Positions 47,563 through 56,343 of a stretch of 64,000 nucleotides of DNA are shown one piece after another. Source of the DNA: ZC4RG42 sp003242425. Its GTDB lineage: Bacteria > Pseudomonadota > Gammaproteobacteria > Burkholderiales > SG8-39. The stretch spans positions 32,031 through 96,030 of the forward strand of contig CALCIE010000082.1 in the NCBI GenBank assembly GCA_937907425.1, in the 5' to 3' direction. Below the pieces are notes generated by a model, which had not been told where the DNA came from, did not search any database, and was given only the letters and a program-made list of their open reading frames with translations. Position 1 is the first letter of the stretch. Each line of letters opens with the position of its first letter. Both the position numbers and the translations under genes were made by a program.

Positions 47563-48720
47563 ATGCAAGAGCTTCGCCGGCAGCTTGCCGGGCTCGAACA
47601 ACGCGGCCTGCGGCGGCGGCGCCAGGTGATCGAGGCGGCTGACGGCACGGAGGTGGTGATCGGCGGGCGCCGCCTGCTAGCGTTCTGCAGCAACGACTAC
47701 CTCGGCCTGTCCCGCCACGCCGCGCTGATCGAGGCCGCGCAGGAAGCGGCGCGGCATTACGGCGTGGGCGCCGGCGCCTCGGCGCTGATTTCGGGCCACT
47801 GGGCAATTCACGAACAGTTGGAGCGGCGGCTTGCGGCATTCGCCGGTTTTCCGCGCGCGCTGCATTTCTCCACCGGCTACATGGCCAACCTGGCGCTGCT
47901 GCACACGCTGCCGCGCCGTGGCGACGCCGTATTTGCCGACGAACTGAACCACGCTTCGCTCATCGACGGCGCGGCGCTTACGCGCGCCGAGGTTGTCGAA
48001 TACCCGCATTGCGATGTCGACGCGCTCGCTGCCGCGTTGGCGTCTTCCAAGGCGAAGCAAAAGTTCGTCGTCACCGACGCGGTGTTCAGCATGGACGGCG
48101 ACATCGCGCCGCTGCCGCAACTGCTGTCGCTGTGCGAGGCGCACGACGCCTGGCTGGTGGTCGACGACGCGCACGGCTTCGGCGTGCTGGGCGAGGGCGG
48201 GCGGGGCAGCCTGTCGCATTTCGGCCTGCGCTCCCCGCGCATCATTTACATGGGCACGCTCGGCAAGGCGGTCGGCGTGGCAGGGGCATTCGTCACCGCG
48301 CAGGAAGAAGTCATCGAATGGCTTGTGCAACGGGCGCGCACCTACATCTACACCACCGCCGCGCCGCCCATGGTGGCGGCGGCGGTGCTGAAGAGCGTGG
48401 ACGTGATCGAGCAGGGCGAGGATTTGCGCGCGCATCTGCGCAAACTCGTACAGCGCCTGCGCGAAGGCCTGCGCGATCTGCCCTGGCGGCTCCTGCCTTC
48501 GCAGACCGCCATCCAGCCGCTGGTGGTGGGCGAGAGCAAAGACGCGCTGGCGTTGAGCGGGCGCCTGCGCGATGCCGGGATCTGGGTGCCGGCGATCCGC
48601 CCGCCCACCGTCCCGATGGGCACGGCGCGGCTGCGCATTTCGCTGTCTGCGGCGCATAGCGAGGCGCAGGTGGACCGGCTCGTCGAAGTCCTGCGGCGTT
48701 GCGCCGAGAGCCTGTCATGA
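47563..48720 (+). CDS. bioF: 8-amino-7-oxononanoate synthase
   Basis: PLP enzyme joining pimeloyl-ACP/CoA with alanine. 385 residues. CSNDYLGLSRH, GVGAGASALISGHWAIHEQLE, VVDDAHGFGVLGEGGRGSL and the PLP Lys in YMGTLGKAVGVAGAF. First of a five-gene biotin operon. A weak TAGAAT (47522-47527) precedes it; no BirA-type palindrome is seen. Confidence 0.95.
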   Translation: MQELRRQLAGLEQRGLRRRRQVIEAADGTEVVIGGRRLLAFCSNDYLGLSRHAALIEAAQEAARHYGVGAGASALISGHWAIHEQLERRLAAFAGFPRALHFSTGYMANLALLHTLPRRGDAVFADELNHASLIDGAALTRAEVVEYPHCDVDALAAALASSKAKQKFVVTDAVFSMDGDIAPLPQLLSLCEAHDAWLVVDDAHGFGVLGEGGRGSLSHFGLRSPRIIYMGTLGKAVGVAGAFVTAQEEVIEWLVQRARTYIYTTAAPPMVAAAVLKSVDVIEQGEDLRAHLRKLVQRLREGLRDLPWRLLPSQTAIQPLVVGESKDALALSGRLRDAGIWVPAIRPPTVPMGTARLRISLSAAHSEAQVDRLVEVLRRCAESLS

Positions 48721-49442
48721 CGCGCGCCGTAGCGTTGTTGCACGGCTGGGCTATGAGCCCGGACGTCTGGACGGCAGTGAAGGAAAATCTGCGCGGACGG
48801 GAGGCGTATGCGCCGGCGCTGCCGGGTTACGGCGCGGCGCCGATGTGCATGCCCTACGATCTCGACACCGTCGTGCAGGCATTGAGCGAAAGCGCGCCGG
48901 CGGAAGTGGATGTGATCGGCTGGTCGCTCGGCGGCCTCGTCGCGCTGCAATGGGCGCTGGAGAAGCCGCTGCAGGTACGCAAGCTGGTGCTGTTGGGCGC
49001 CACGCCGCGATTCCTCGCCGCCGACGGCTGGCCCCATGGTGTCGCGCCTGCGGTATGGCGAATCTTCGTGCGCGAGCTGAGACAGAACCCGGATGCGCTC
49101 ATGCGCCGCTTCAGCGCCCTGCAGGCCGAGGGCGAGGAGGACAGCAAGGGCTTGACCAAGCGCATCTACGCGAACCGGGCGCAAGCCGCGCCGGATGCGC
49201 TGCAAGCGAGCCTGAACGTGCTCGCCGCCGGCGATGTGCGCGAGCGCGTTCGCGCCTTGCAGCAGCCGGTGCTGCTGCTGCACGGCGAGCGTGACGCCAT
49301 CACGCCGCTTGCCGCGGCACGCTGGCTGAGCGAAACGCTTCCGCGGGCGGCGCTGCAGGTGTACGAGGGCGCAGGGCACGCGCTGCCGCTTTCGCGTGCC
49401 GCGGCCTGCGCGGAAAGAATCCGACGGTTTCTCGATGAATGA
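48717..49442 (+). CDS. bioH: Pimeloyl-ACP methyl ester carboxylesterase
   Basis: 241 residues, alpha/beta hydrolase. Nucleophile GWSLGGLVAL, Asp in HGERDAITPLA and His in GAGHALPLS; LLHGWAMSPDVW near the start. It frees pimeloyl-ACP after BioC-initiated synthesis. Its ATG overlaps the bioF stop as ATGA. Confidence 0.93.
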   Translation: MTRAVALLHGWAMSPDVWTAVKENLRGREAYAPALPGYGAAPMCMPYDLDTVVQALSESAPAEVDVIGWSLGGLVALQWALEKPLQVRKLVLLGATPRFLAADGWPHGVAPAVWRIFVRELRQNPDALMRRFSALQAEGEEDSKGLTKRIYANRAQAAPDALQASLNVLAAGDVRERVRALQQPVLLLHGERDAITPLAAARWLSETLPRAALQVYEGAGHALPLSRAAACAERIRRFLDE

Positions 49443-50238
49443 GGTGTTGAACGAAACGCTGCTCGAGCGCAAGCGCGTGCGCACGGCCTTCGACCGTGCC
49501 GCCGCCCGTTACGACAGCGCCGCCGGTCTGCAACGCCGCGCCGCGGAACGACTGCTGACCCATGTGCAGGCGAGCGGCGTACAACCGGAGACGATCCTCG
49601 ATGCCGGTTGCGGCACCGGTTACGGCGCGAGGCTGCTCGCGTCGGTCTGGCCGGAGGCGGCGCTTTACTGTCTGGATCTCGCGCCGGCCATGGTGCTGCA
49701 GGCGCGCAGCGAATGCGGTACCGGACCCGCTTACGTCTGCGCGGACGCCGAGCACCTGCCGATGCGCGAATCGAGCATCGACCTGTTGTGGTCGAACGCC
49801 ATGCTGCAGTGGTGCAACGACCTGGACACCGTGTTCGGGAATTTCGCCCGGGTGATGCGACCCGGTGCGCTGCTGGCGTTCACCACTTTCGGTCCGGCGA
49901 CGCTCGGCGAACTGCGCGCCGCTTTCGACGACGGCTATACCCATGTCAGCCGTTTTCCCGGCGCCGCGCAGATCGAAGACGCGCTTCTGCGGGCAGGCTT
50001 CCGGGACATCGCGCTCGAATCGCGCAAAACGGTGTTGCACTACCCCGACGTGCCGGCGCTGATGCGTTCCATCAAGACCATCGGTGCGGGCAACGCTACC
50101 GCAGGCCGCGCACGCGGACTGACGGGCAAGGGGCGCTGGCAGGCGATGATCGCGCGATACGAGCGCTTGCGCACCGAAAGAGGACTGCCGGCCACGTACG
50201 AACTGCTGTACGGCACGGCACGAGGGATGAAGGCATGA
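49435..50238 (+). CDS. bioC: Malonyl-ACP O-methyltransferase
   Basis: 267 residues. SAM motif ILDAGCGTGYGARLLAS near residue 57, LDLAPAMVLQAR, and post-motif LLWSNAMLQWCNDLDTVF; C-terminal YELLYGTARGMKA. It masks malonyl-ACP as methyl ester to start pimelate synthesis. Overlaps bioH by 8 bases. Confidence 0.93.
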   Translation: MNEVLNETLLERKRVRTAFDRAAARYDSAAGLQRRAAERLLTHVQASGVQPETILDAGCGTGYGARLLASVWPEAALYCLDLAPAMVLQARSECGTGPAYVCADAEHLPMRESSIDLLWSNAMLQWCNDLDTVFGNFARVMRPGALLAFTTFGPATLGELRAAFDDGYTHVSRFPGAAQIEDALLRAGFRDIALESRKTVLHYPDVPALMRSIKTIGAGNATAGRARGLTGKGRWQAMIARYERLRTERGLPATYELLYGTARGMKA

Positions 50239-51542
50239 AGAACGAGGATTGGCTTCGGCGCAGCCTCGCTGCGGTCTGGCACCCGTGCACGCAGATGAAG
50301 CTGCACGAGCGTTTTCCGCTCGTACCGGTCCGCCGCGCCAGCGGCGTGTGGCTCTACGATTTCGACGGCCGCCGCTATCTGGACGCGGTCAGCTCGTGGT
50401 GGGTGAACCTCTTCGGTCACGCCAATCCGCGCATCAACGCGGCCCTGCGGGAGCAACTGGAGGAACTGGAACATGTGATGCTCGCGGGTTTCACCCACGA
50501 GCCGGTGGTGCGGCTTTCGGAACGGCTCGCCGGGCTGAGCGGGCTCGGCCACTGTTTCTACGCTTCGGACGGCGCATCCGCGGTCGAGGTCGCGCTGAAA
50601 ATGAGCTTCCATTACTGGCGCAACAGCGGACGTCCGCGCAAACGGCGCTATCTGAGTCTGGCCGGCAGCTATCACGGCGAAACCGTTGGCGCGCTAGCCG
50701 TGACCGACGTGGCCTTGTTCAAGGACGCCTATGCGCCGCTGTTGCGAGTGGAGGCCACGGTACCGAGCCCGGACTGGCGCCGGGCGGCACCGGGTGAAAG
50801 CGCCGCGGACTACGCCGAACGCTGCGCACAGGTGCTCGAAGCCTATCTCGCGCAGCATCACGAGGAACTGGCCGCTTTCATCGTCGAGCCGCTGGTGCAG
50901 TGCGCCGCCGGCATGGCCATGTACGACCCGCTGTATTTGCGCCGGGTGCGCGAGCTGTGCGACCGCTACGAGGTGCATCTCATCGCGGACGAGATCGCGG
51001 TGGGCTGTGGCCGCACGGGCACTTTCCTCGCCTGCGAGCAGGCCGGGATCAAGCCCGACTTCCTATGTCTGTCGAAGGGACTGAGCGGCGGTTATCTGCC
51101 GCTTTCGGTCGTACTGTCTACCGACCGGGTTTACGAGGCTTTCTACGACGACGACGTTACCCGCGGCTTCCTGCATTCGCATTCCTATACCGGCAATGCG
51201 CTCGCCTGCCGTGCGGCGCTCGCCACGCTCGACATCTTCGAACAGGACCGCGTGATCGAGAACAATCGTGCGACGGCCGAACGCTTCGATGCGCTCGCCG
51301 CGCCGTTGCGTGCCCATCCGCGCGTACGCGACTTCCGTCGCACCGGCATGATCTGGGCGTTCGATGTCGCGGACGCCGACGCGAGCTTCGCGCGCCGCTT
51401 CCATGCTGCCGCGCTGGAGCGCGAACTGCTGTTGCGGCCGCTCGGCGGCACCGTCTATTTCATGCCGCCCTATGTGCTGCGCGACGAGGAGTTCGAGTTT
51501 CTCGTTGCCGGCACCTTGCAGGCGCTGGACGCGACGCCATGA
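50235..51542 (+). CDS. bioA: Adenosylmethionine-8-amino-7-oxononanoate aminotransferase
   Basis: PLP class III aminotransferase using SAM as amino donor. 435 residues. WHPCTQMKLHE (SAM pocket), SSWWVNLFGHANP, YASDGASAVEVALKMSFHYW, SYHGETVGALAVTD, LIADEIAVGCGRTG and the PLP Lys in LCLSKGLSGGYLPLS. Its ATG overlaps the bioC stop as ATGA. Confidence 0.95.
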   Translation: MKNEDWLRRSLAAVWHPCTQMKLHERFPLVPVRRASGVWLYDFDGRRYLDAVSSWWVNLFGHANPRINAALREQLEELEHVMLAGFTHEPVVRLSERLAGLSGLGHCFYASDGASAVEVALKMSFHYWRNSGRPRKRRYLSLAGSYHGETVGALAVTDVALFKDAYAPLLRVEATVPSPDWRRAAPGESAADYAERCAQVLEAYLAQHHEELAAFIVEPLVQCAAGMAMYDPLYLRRVRELCDRYEVHLIADEIAVGCGRTGTFLACEQAGIKPDFLCLSKGLSGGYLPLSVVLSTDRVYEAFYDDDVTRGFLHSHSYTGNALACRAALATLDIFEQDRVIENNRATAERFDALAAPLRAHPRVRDFRRTGMIWAFDVADADASFARRFHAAALERELLLRPLGGTVYFMPPYVLRDEEFEFLVAGTLQALDATP

Positions 51543-52213
51543 ACCTCTTCGTCACCGGCACCGATACCGAGGTCGGCAAGACGCGCGTCGCTGCGGCCTT
51601 GCTGCACGCTTTTGCCGCGCGCAGGCTGCGCACGGTGGGCATGAAGCCGGTGGCGGCGGGCTGCGATGCGCAAGGCCTGAACGAGGACGTGGAAACTCTG
51701 TGTGCCGCGAGCAGCGTGAAAGCGCCGCGCGAATGGGTGTGTCCCTATCTGTTCCAGCCGCCGATCGCGCCGCACATCGCCGCGGCGGAGGCGGGCGTCA
51801 CCATCGACCTCGCGCACATCGAAGCGCGCTATCGCGAACTGCGGACGCTTGCGGATGTGGTGATCGTCGAGGGCGTCGGCGGTTGGCTGGTACCGCTCAA
51901 CGCGCGCGAAACGGGTGCGGACCTCGCGCGGCGGCTGGGGGCACCGGTGGTGCTTGTAGTGGGCATGCGGCTGGGCTGCATCAATCACGCTTTGCTGACG
52001 CAGGAAGCGATTCTGGCGCGCGGTTTGCGTCTTGCGGGCTGGGTCGCCAATCGCGTCGATCCCGATATGCAGCGCACCGAACGGAATCTCGAAGCGCTGC
52101 GCGAACGCCTGCAGGCACCCTTGCTCGCCGATTTTCCCTATGCGCCCGGGACGGCGTCCGAGACGTTTGCCGGGTGTTTCGATCTGTCCTTGCTCAACGT
52201 TCCCGCCGAATGA
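51539..52213 (+). CDS. bioD: Dethiobiotin synthetase
   Basis: 224 residues. P-loop VTGTDTEVGKTRVA, GMKPVAAGC, EGVGGWLVPLN and VVGMRLGCINHALLT. ATP-dependent ureido ring closure. Start overlaps the bioA stop as ATGA; the 3' end overlaps the convergent mnmC by 20 bases. bioB is not in the window. Confidence 0.94.
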   Translation: MNLFVTGTDTEVGKTRVAAALLHAFAARRLRTVGMKPVAAGCDAQGLNEDVETLCAASSVKAPREWVCPYLFQPPIAPHIAAAEAGVTIDLAHIEARYRELRTLADVVIVEGVGGWLVPLNARETGADLARRLGAPVVLVVGMRLGCINHALLTQEAILARGLRLAGWVANRVDPDMQRTERNLEALRERLQAPLLADFPYAPGTASETFAGCFDLSLLNVPAE

Positions 52214-54158
52214 GGGCGCGCACGAGAAAGCGGTTGGGATGCACCGCTGCCATGACCCGGCTCGATACCGGTGCCGGTTCGTCTTCCAGATAGGCGGCGA
52301 GCATTTCGCCCGCAAGCGGTGCGGTGATGAGCCCGCGCGAACCGTGCGCGGTGCTGACGTACAAGCCCGGCAGCCAGGGGCAGGGCGTGTCCGGACGCTG
52401 GCGCGCATCGTGACGCAAGGCCGCGTAGGCGCCGGCGAAGGCCTGGGCATCGGCCAGCGGACCGATGAGCGGCAGATAGTCCGGCGTGCTGACGCGGACG
52501 GCGGCCCGTCCGGGCAGCGTGTCGCAGTCGAGCGCCGACCCGCCGAGTGCCGCATGCAGTGGGGGTGCGAGCGTCTGCAGCATGGCGAGGTTCTCGCGAT
52601 GCTCGTCCGCGCGTACATCCGTTCCGACATCCTCGAACTTGTGTGTGGCGCCCAGCGTGTGCCAGCCGGTGCGCGCCGGGGCGATGTAGCCCTCGCCGCA
52701 GAGCACCGTGTGCAGCCGGCTGCTCGCCGGCGTTTCGGGGATCAGACTGATCTGACCGCGGATGGTCTTGAGCGGCAGATGGCGCGCAGACTCGAACGCG
52801 AGCGTGTCGCGCGCTGTCGCGAGGAGGAGCACCGGCGCTTTTTCGATACAACCGCGCGGCCCGTGCACTGCCCATTGTTCGCCTTCGCGCCGCAAGGCAA
52901 GTGCTTCGGTGTGCAGACGCACGTCAATGTGGTCGTGTGCCGCCAGCATTCTGCAAAGGGCAGCGGGATCGGTCCAACCGCTCTCGGGGAAGTAAAGTCC
53001 GCCGAAGGGGAGTTCGACGCCTGCGATGTCCGAAGCCTCTTCCCGGTTCACGCCGCGCAGGAAGTCGGAAGGGAAGTCCTGCGCCAGCAATTTCTGCTGA
53101 CGGGCCGCTTCTTCCGTATCGAAGGCGAGTTGCAGCAACCCGCAGTGCGAGCGTTCCGTTTCCGCTAGCGCAGCGGTTGCAAGCAGCCGCAGCGTATGGC
53201 CGTAACCGCCGATCACCAGCTCGCGCAGCGGCGTCGCCTGCGCCGCGAGCCGGGTGTAGAGGATGCCTTGCGGGTTGCCAGAGGCTTCGGCGGCCAGACG
53301 CTCGTGGCGTTCGATCAGCACCACCGACCAGCCGCGCCGGGCGAGGCTCGCAGCCGCGCTCGTACCGGCAAGGCCGCCGCCGATGACGATGGCACGGCGT
53401 TCGGTCCAGGCGCGTTCGGGGCGTCGGAACCATGGAGCGGCGTCCGGCTGTTGCGATGCTTCGCGCAGGACGCCGCGCAGCATTTCGCGCTTGGCGCCGT
53501 GCCCTTTGACGCGTTCGACCGCGAAACCCGCAGCCTCCAGGCCGCGGCGCACCGCACCCGCGGCTGTGTAGGTGGCGAACGTGCCGCCGGGCTTGGTGCG
53601 CGCGCCGATGTGGCGCAGCACTTCGAACGACCACATTTCGGGATTGCGTGCCGGCGCGAAGCCGTCCAGGTACCAGGCATCCGCTTGCAGTTCCAGTTGC
53701 GGCAGCGCTTCGGCGACGTCGCTGACCGCGACGGTCAGAACCACGCCCGGATCGAAATGGAAGCGATGCCAGCCCGGCGGCAACTGCCGGTACCGGCGCA
53801 GCAGCGCTTCCCGTTGCGGTGCGAGTTCGGGCCACAGCGACAGTGCCCGTGCCATGTCCTCGCGGGTGAGCGGGTGTTTTTCGATGCTGGCGAAATGCAG
53901 CCGGGCGCCGCGCGGCGCGCATTGCGCCCAGAGCTTCCAGGTGCACAGGAAGTTCAGCCCGGTGCCGAAACCGGTTTCGCCGATGACGAAACGGTCGCCG
54001 GGACGCAAGGCTCCGAAACGCTCGGCCAGGCGGTTCTGCGCCAGGAAGACGTACCGCGTTTCGTCGATGCCGGAGTCGCGCGAGAAGTACACGTCGCCGT
54101 AGCGCAGCGAGCGCAGCTGACCGTCCTGCCAGTCCAGTAGCGTGTCCGGGTCATTCAT
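52194..54158 (-). CDS. mnmC: Bifunctional tRNA 5-methylaminomethyl-2-thiouridine synthesis protein MnmC
   Basis: Last two steps of mnm5s2U34 formation. 654 residues. N-terminal methyltransferase (about 1-240): FVIGETGFGTGLNFLCTW and WYLDGFAPARNPEMW. C-terminal FAD oxidase (about 262-654): AIVIGGGLAGTSAAASLARR, EASGNPQGILYTRL and a C-terminal LYVSTAHGSRGLITAPLAGE. Domain order is the usual fusion. ATG 54158 matches family starts. Confidence 0.95.
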   Translation of the reverse strand: MNDPDTLLDWQDGQLRSLRYGDVYFSRDSGIDETRYVFLAQNRLAERFGALRPGDRFVIGETGFGTGLNFLCTWKLWAQCAPRGARLHFASIEKHPLTREDMARALSLWPELAPQREALLRRYRQLPPGWHRFHFDPGVVLTVAVSDVAEALPQLELQADAWYLDGFAPARNPEMWSFEVLRHIGARTKPGGTFATYTAAGAVRRGLEAAGFAVERVKGHGAKREMLRGVLREASQQPDAAPWFRRPERAWTERRAIVIGGGLAGTSAAASLARRGWSVVLIERHERLAAEASGNPQGILYTRLAAQATPLRELVIGGYGHTLRLLATAALAETERSHCGLLQLAFDTEEAARQQKLLAQDFPSDFLRGVNREEASDIAGVELPFGGLYFPESGWTDPAALCRMLAAHDHIDVRLHTEALALRREGEQWAVHGPRGCIEKAPVLLLATARDTLAFESARHLPLKTIRGQISLIPETPASSRLHTVLCGEGYIAPARTGWHTLGATHKFEDVGTDVRADEHRENLAMLQTLAPPLHAALGGSALDCDTLPGRAAVRVSTPDYLPLIGPLADAQAFAGAYAALRHDARQRPDTPCPWLPGLYVSTAHGSRGLITAPLAGEMLAAYLEDEPAPVSSRVMAAVHPNRFLVRALIRRER

Positions 54159-54323
54159 GCGCGCGACTGTAGCGCAAGCGACCCGGCGCGCGGATTGATT
54201 TGCGCCATGTCGGCTAAGCGCTTGTTTTTCCGCGGTGGGGATTTTGCCGACTCAGGCGGCGGAGGTTGGCGCTATCATTCGGCCTCATTTTTCGCCGCCA
54301 ATCTGTTGGATACCAAAAAGACG

Positions 54324-56315
54324 ATGGCCACGAAGTCAGCCAGCTACAGTGCCGAAGACATCGAAGTCCTGGAGGACTTGTCGCCCATCCTGCTGCGCCC
54401 CGGGATGTACACCGACCCGGTCAATCCCAACCATGCGCTGGTGGAAGTGATCGACAACGCCTCGGACGAGGGCCTCGCGGGCTTCGCGAAGAACGTATCG
54501 GTGACGATCTACGAGGACGGTTCGGCGGAAGTCGAGGACGACGGGCGCGGCATCCCGGTCGATATCCATCCGAAGAAGAAGATTCCGGCGGTTCAGGTCA
54601 TTTTCACCACGCTGCACTCGGGCGGGAAGTTCCGCAAGACCGACAAGGATGCGGCCTACCGCATCGCCGGCGGCCTGCACGGCGTGGGCGTGTGCGTGAC
54701 CAACGCGCTGGCGAAGCGGCTGGAAGTCGAGGTCAAGCGCGACGGCGCCCGTTACCGGCTGGTGTTCGCCGACAACGGCAAGGTGAAGGAGCCGCTCAAG
54801 AAGGTCGGCACCGTGCCGGCGAAGGAAACCGGCACGCGCGTGCGCTTCTGGCCCGATCCCAAATACTTCGACAGCCCTAAGATCGCGGTCGCCGACATCG
54901 CCGCGCTGCTGCGCGCCAAGGCGATGCTGCTGCCGGGTGTGCGTTTCACGCTTGGCATCGAAAAAGGCGGCAGGATCGAGACGCAGACCTGGCATTTCCC
55001 CGAGGGGATCAAAGGCTATTTCGCCAATGCCATGGCCGAGAACGATCCCGTGGCGCAGCCTTTCTTCGGCGAGCGCTACATCACCGCCCAGACGGAGTCG
55101 GACAGTTTCGCCGAAGGCGAGGGCGCGCTGTGGGCCATCGCCTGGACCCCCGAAGGCGATACCGTCAACGAGTCCTACGTCAACATGATTCCCACGCGCC
55201 ACGGCGGCACGCATGTGGCGGGGCTGCGCGAGGGCGTCTACCACGCCATCCGCAACTTCATCGAACACCACGCCATGGGCCAGCGCGGCTTGAAGATCGT
55301 GCCCGAGGATGTCTGGTCGCGCGCCTCCTATGTGCTCGCGGTGAAGATGCTCGACCCGCAGTTCAAGGGACAGGTGAAGAACGAGCTGATTTCGCGCGAC
55401 GCCGTGAAGCTGGTGGCGCAGATGGTGCGCGATCCCTTCGAGCTGTGGCTGTCTCAGCATGTCGAAGAGGGACGCCGCATCGCCGAGCTGGTGATCCGCC
55501 AGGCGATGCAGCGCACCCGCGCGGCGCAGAAGGTCGAGCGGCGCAAGCTCTCGGGCGTCGCCGTGCTGCCGGGCAAACTCACCGATTGCGCCTCCGACGA
55601 TCCCGAACGCAACGAGCTCTTCATCGTCGAGGGCGACTCGGCGGGCGGTTCGGCCAAGCAGGCGCGCGACAAGGAATTCCAGGCGATCCTGCCGCTCAAG
55701 GGCAAGCCCAAGAACACTTGGCAGGACGACGCCGACACCTTGTACGCCAACAAGGAGATCGAAGCGATCGCGCTCGCCATCGGCGTCGATCATCACAAGC
55801 CGGAGGACAACCCGGATCTTTCCGGCCTGCGCTACCACAAGATCATCATCATGGCGGACGCCGACGTGGACGGCGCGCATATCCAGGTGCTGCTGCTCAC
55901 GCTGTTCTTCCGCCACTTCTACAAGCTGATCGAGCGCGGCCACGTGTACGTCGCGCAGCCGCCGCTGTTCCGGATCGACGTGCCCGCGGGCGGCAAGGGA
56001 CGGCCGGCGCGCAAGCTCTACGCGCTCGACAAGCAGGAACTGGCGGCGATCGAGCAGAAGCTGGTCGACGAAGGCGTCCGCCCGGGCAGCTGGACGGTGA
56101 GCCGCTTCAAGGGCCTGGGCGAAATGAGCGCCGAACAGTTGTGGGAAACCACGCTCAATCCCGCCACCCGGCGCATGCTGCCGGTGCGTGTGGAAGACGG
56201 CATGCTGACGACCGACCGCGAGATCTTCGACATGATGATGGCGCGTGAGAACGCCGCGCTGCGCCGCGAATGGATGGAGACCTACGGCAACCTGGTGGAC
56301 GCCGACATTTCCTGA
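54324..56315 (+). CDS. parE: DNA topoisomerase IV subunit B
   Basis: ATPase subunit of topo IV, decatenating replicated chromosomes. 663 residues. GHKL motifs EVIDNASDEGLAG, DDGRGIPVDIHP and GGLHGVGVCVTNAL; Toprim EGDSAGGSAKQARDKEFQAI and IIMADADVDGAHI; KGLGEMSAEQLWETT. ATG 54324 (MATKSASYSAEDIEVL) fits the family; the frame is open 43 codons upstream across the promoter region. parC follows after 28 bp. Confidence 0.95.
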   Translation: MATKSASYSAEDIEVLEDLSPILLRPGMYTDPVNPNHALVEVIDNASDEGLAGFAKNVSVTIYEDGSAEVEDDGRGIPVDIHPKKKIPAVQVIFTTLHSGGKFRKTDKDAAYRIAGGLHGVGVCVTNALAKRLEVEVKRDGARYRLVFADNGKVKEPLKKVGTVPAKETGTRVRFWPDPKYFDSPKIAVADIAALLRAKAMLLPGVRFTLGIEKGGRIETQTWHFPEGIKGYFANAMAENDPVAQPFFGERYITAQTESDSFAEGEGALWAIAWTPEGDTVNESYVNMIPTRHGGTHVAGLREGVYHAIRNFIEHHAMGQRGLKIVPEDVWSRASYVLAVKMLDPQFKGQVKNELISRDAVKLVAQMVRDPFELWLSQHVEEGRRIAELVIRQAMQRTRAAQKVERRKLSGVAVLPGKLTDCASDDPERNELFIVEGDSAGGSAKQARDKEFQAILPLKGKPKNTWQDDADTLYANKEIEAIALAIGVDHHKPEDNPDLSGLRYHKIIIMADADVDGAHIQVLLLTLFFRHFYKLIERGHVYVAQPPLFRIDVPAGGKGRPARKLYALDKQELAAIEQKLVDEGVRPGSWTVSRFKGLGEMSAEQLWETTLNPATRRMLPVRVEDGMLTTDREIFDMMMARENAALRREWMETYGNLVDADIS

Positions 56316-56343
56316 CCGGCTCCCCGCTTTCGGCTGAACACAC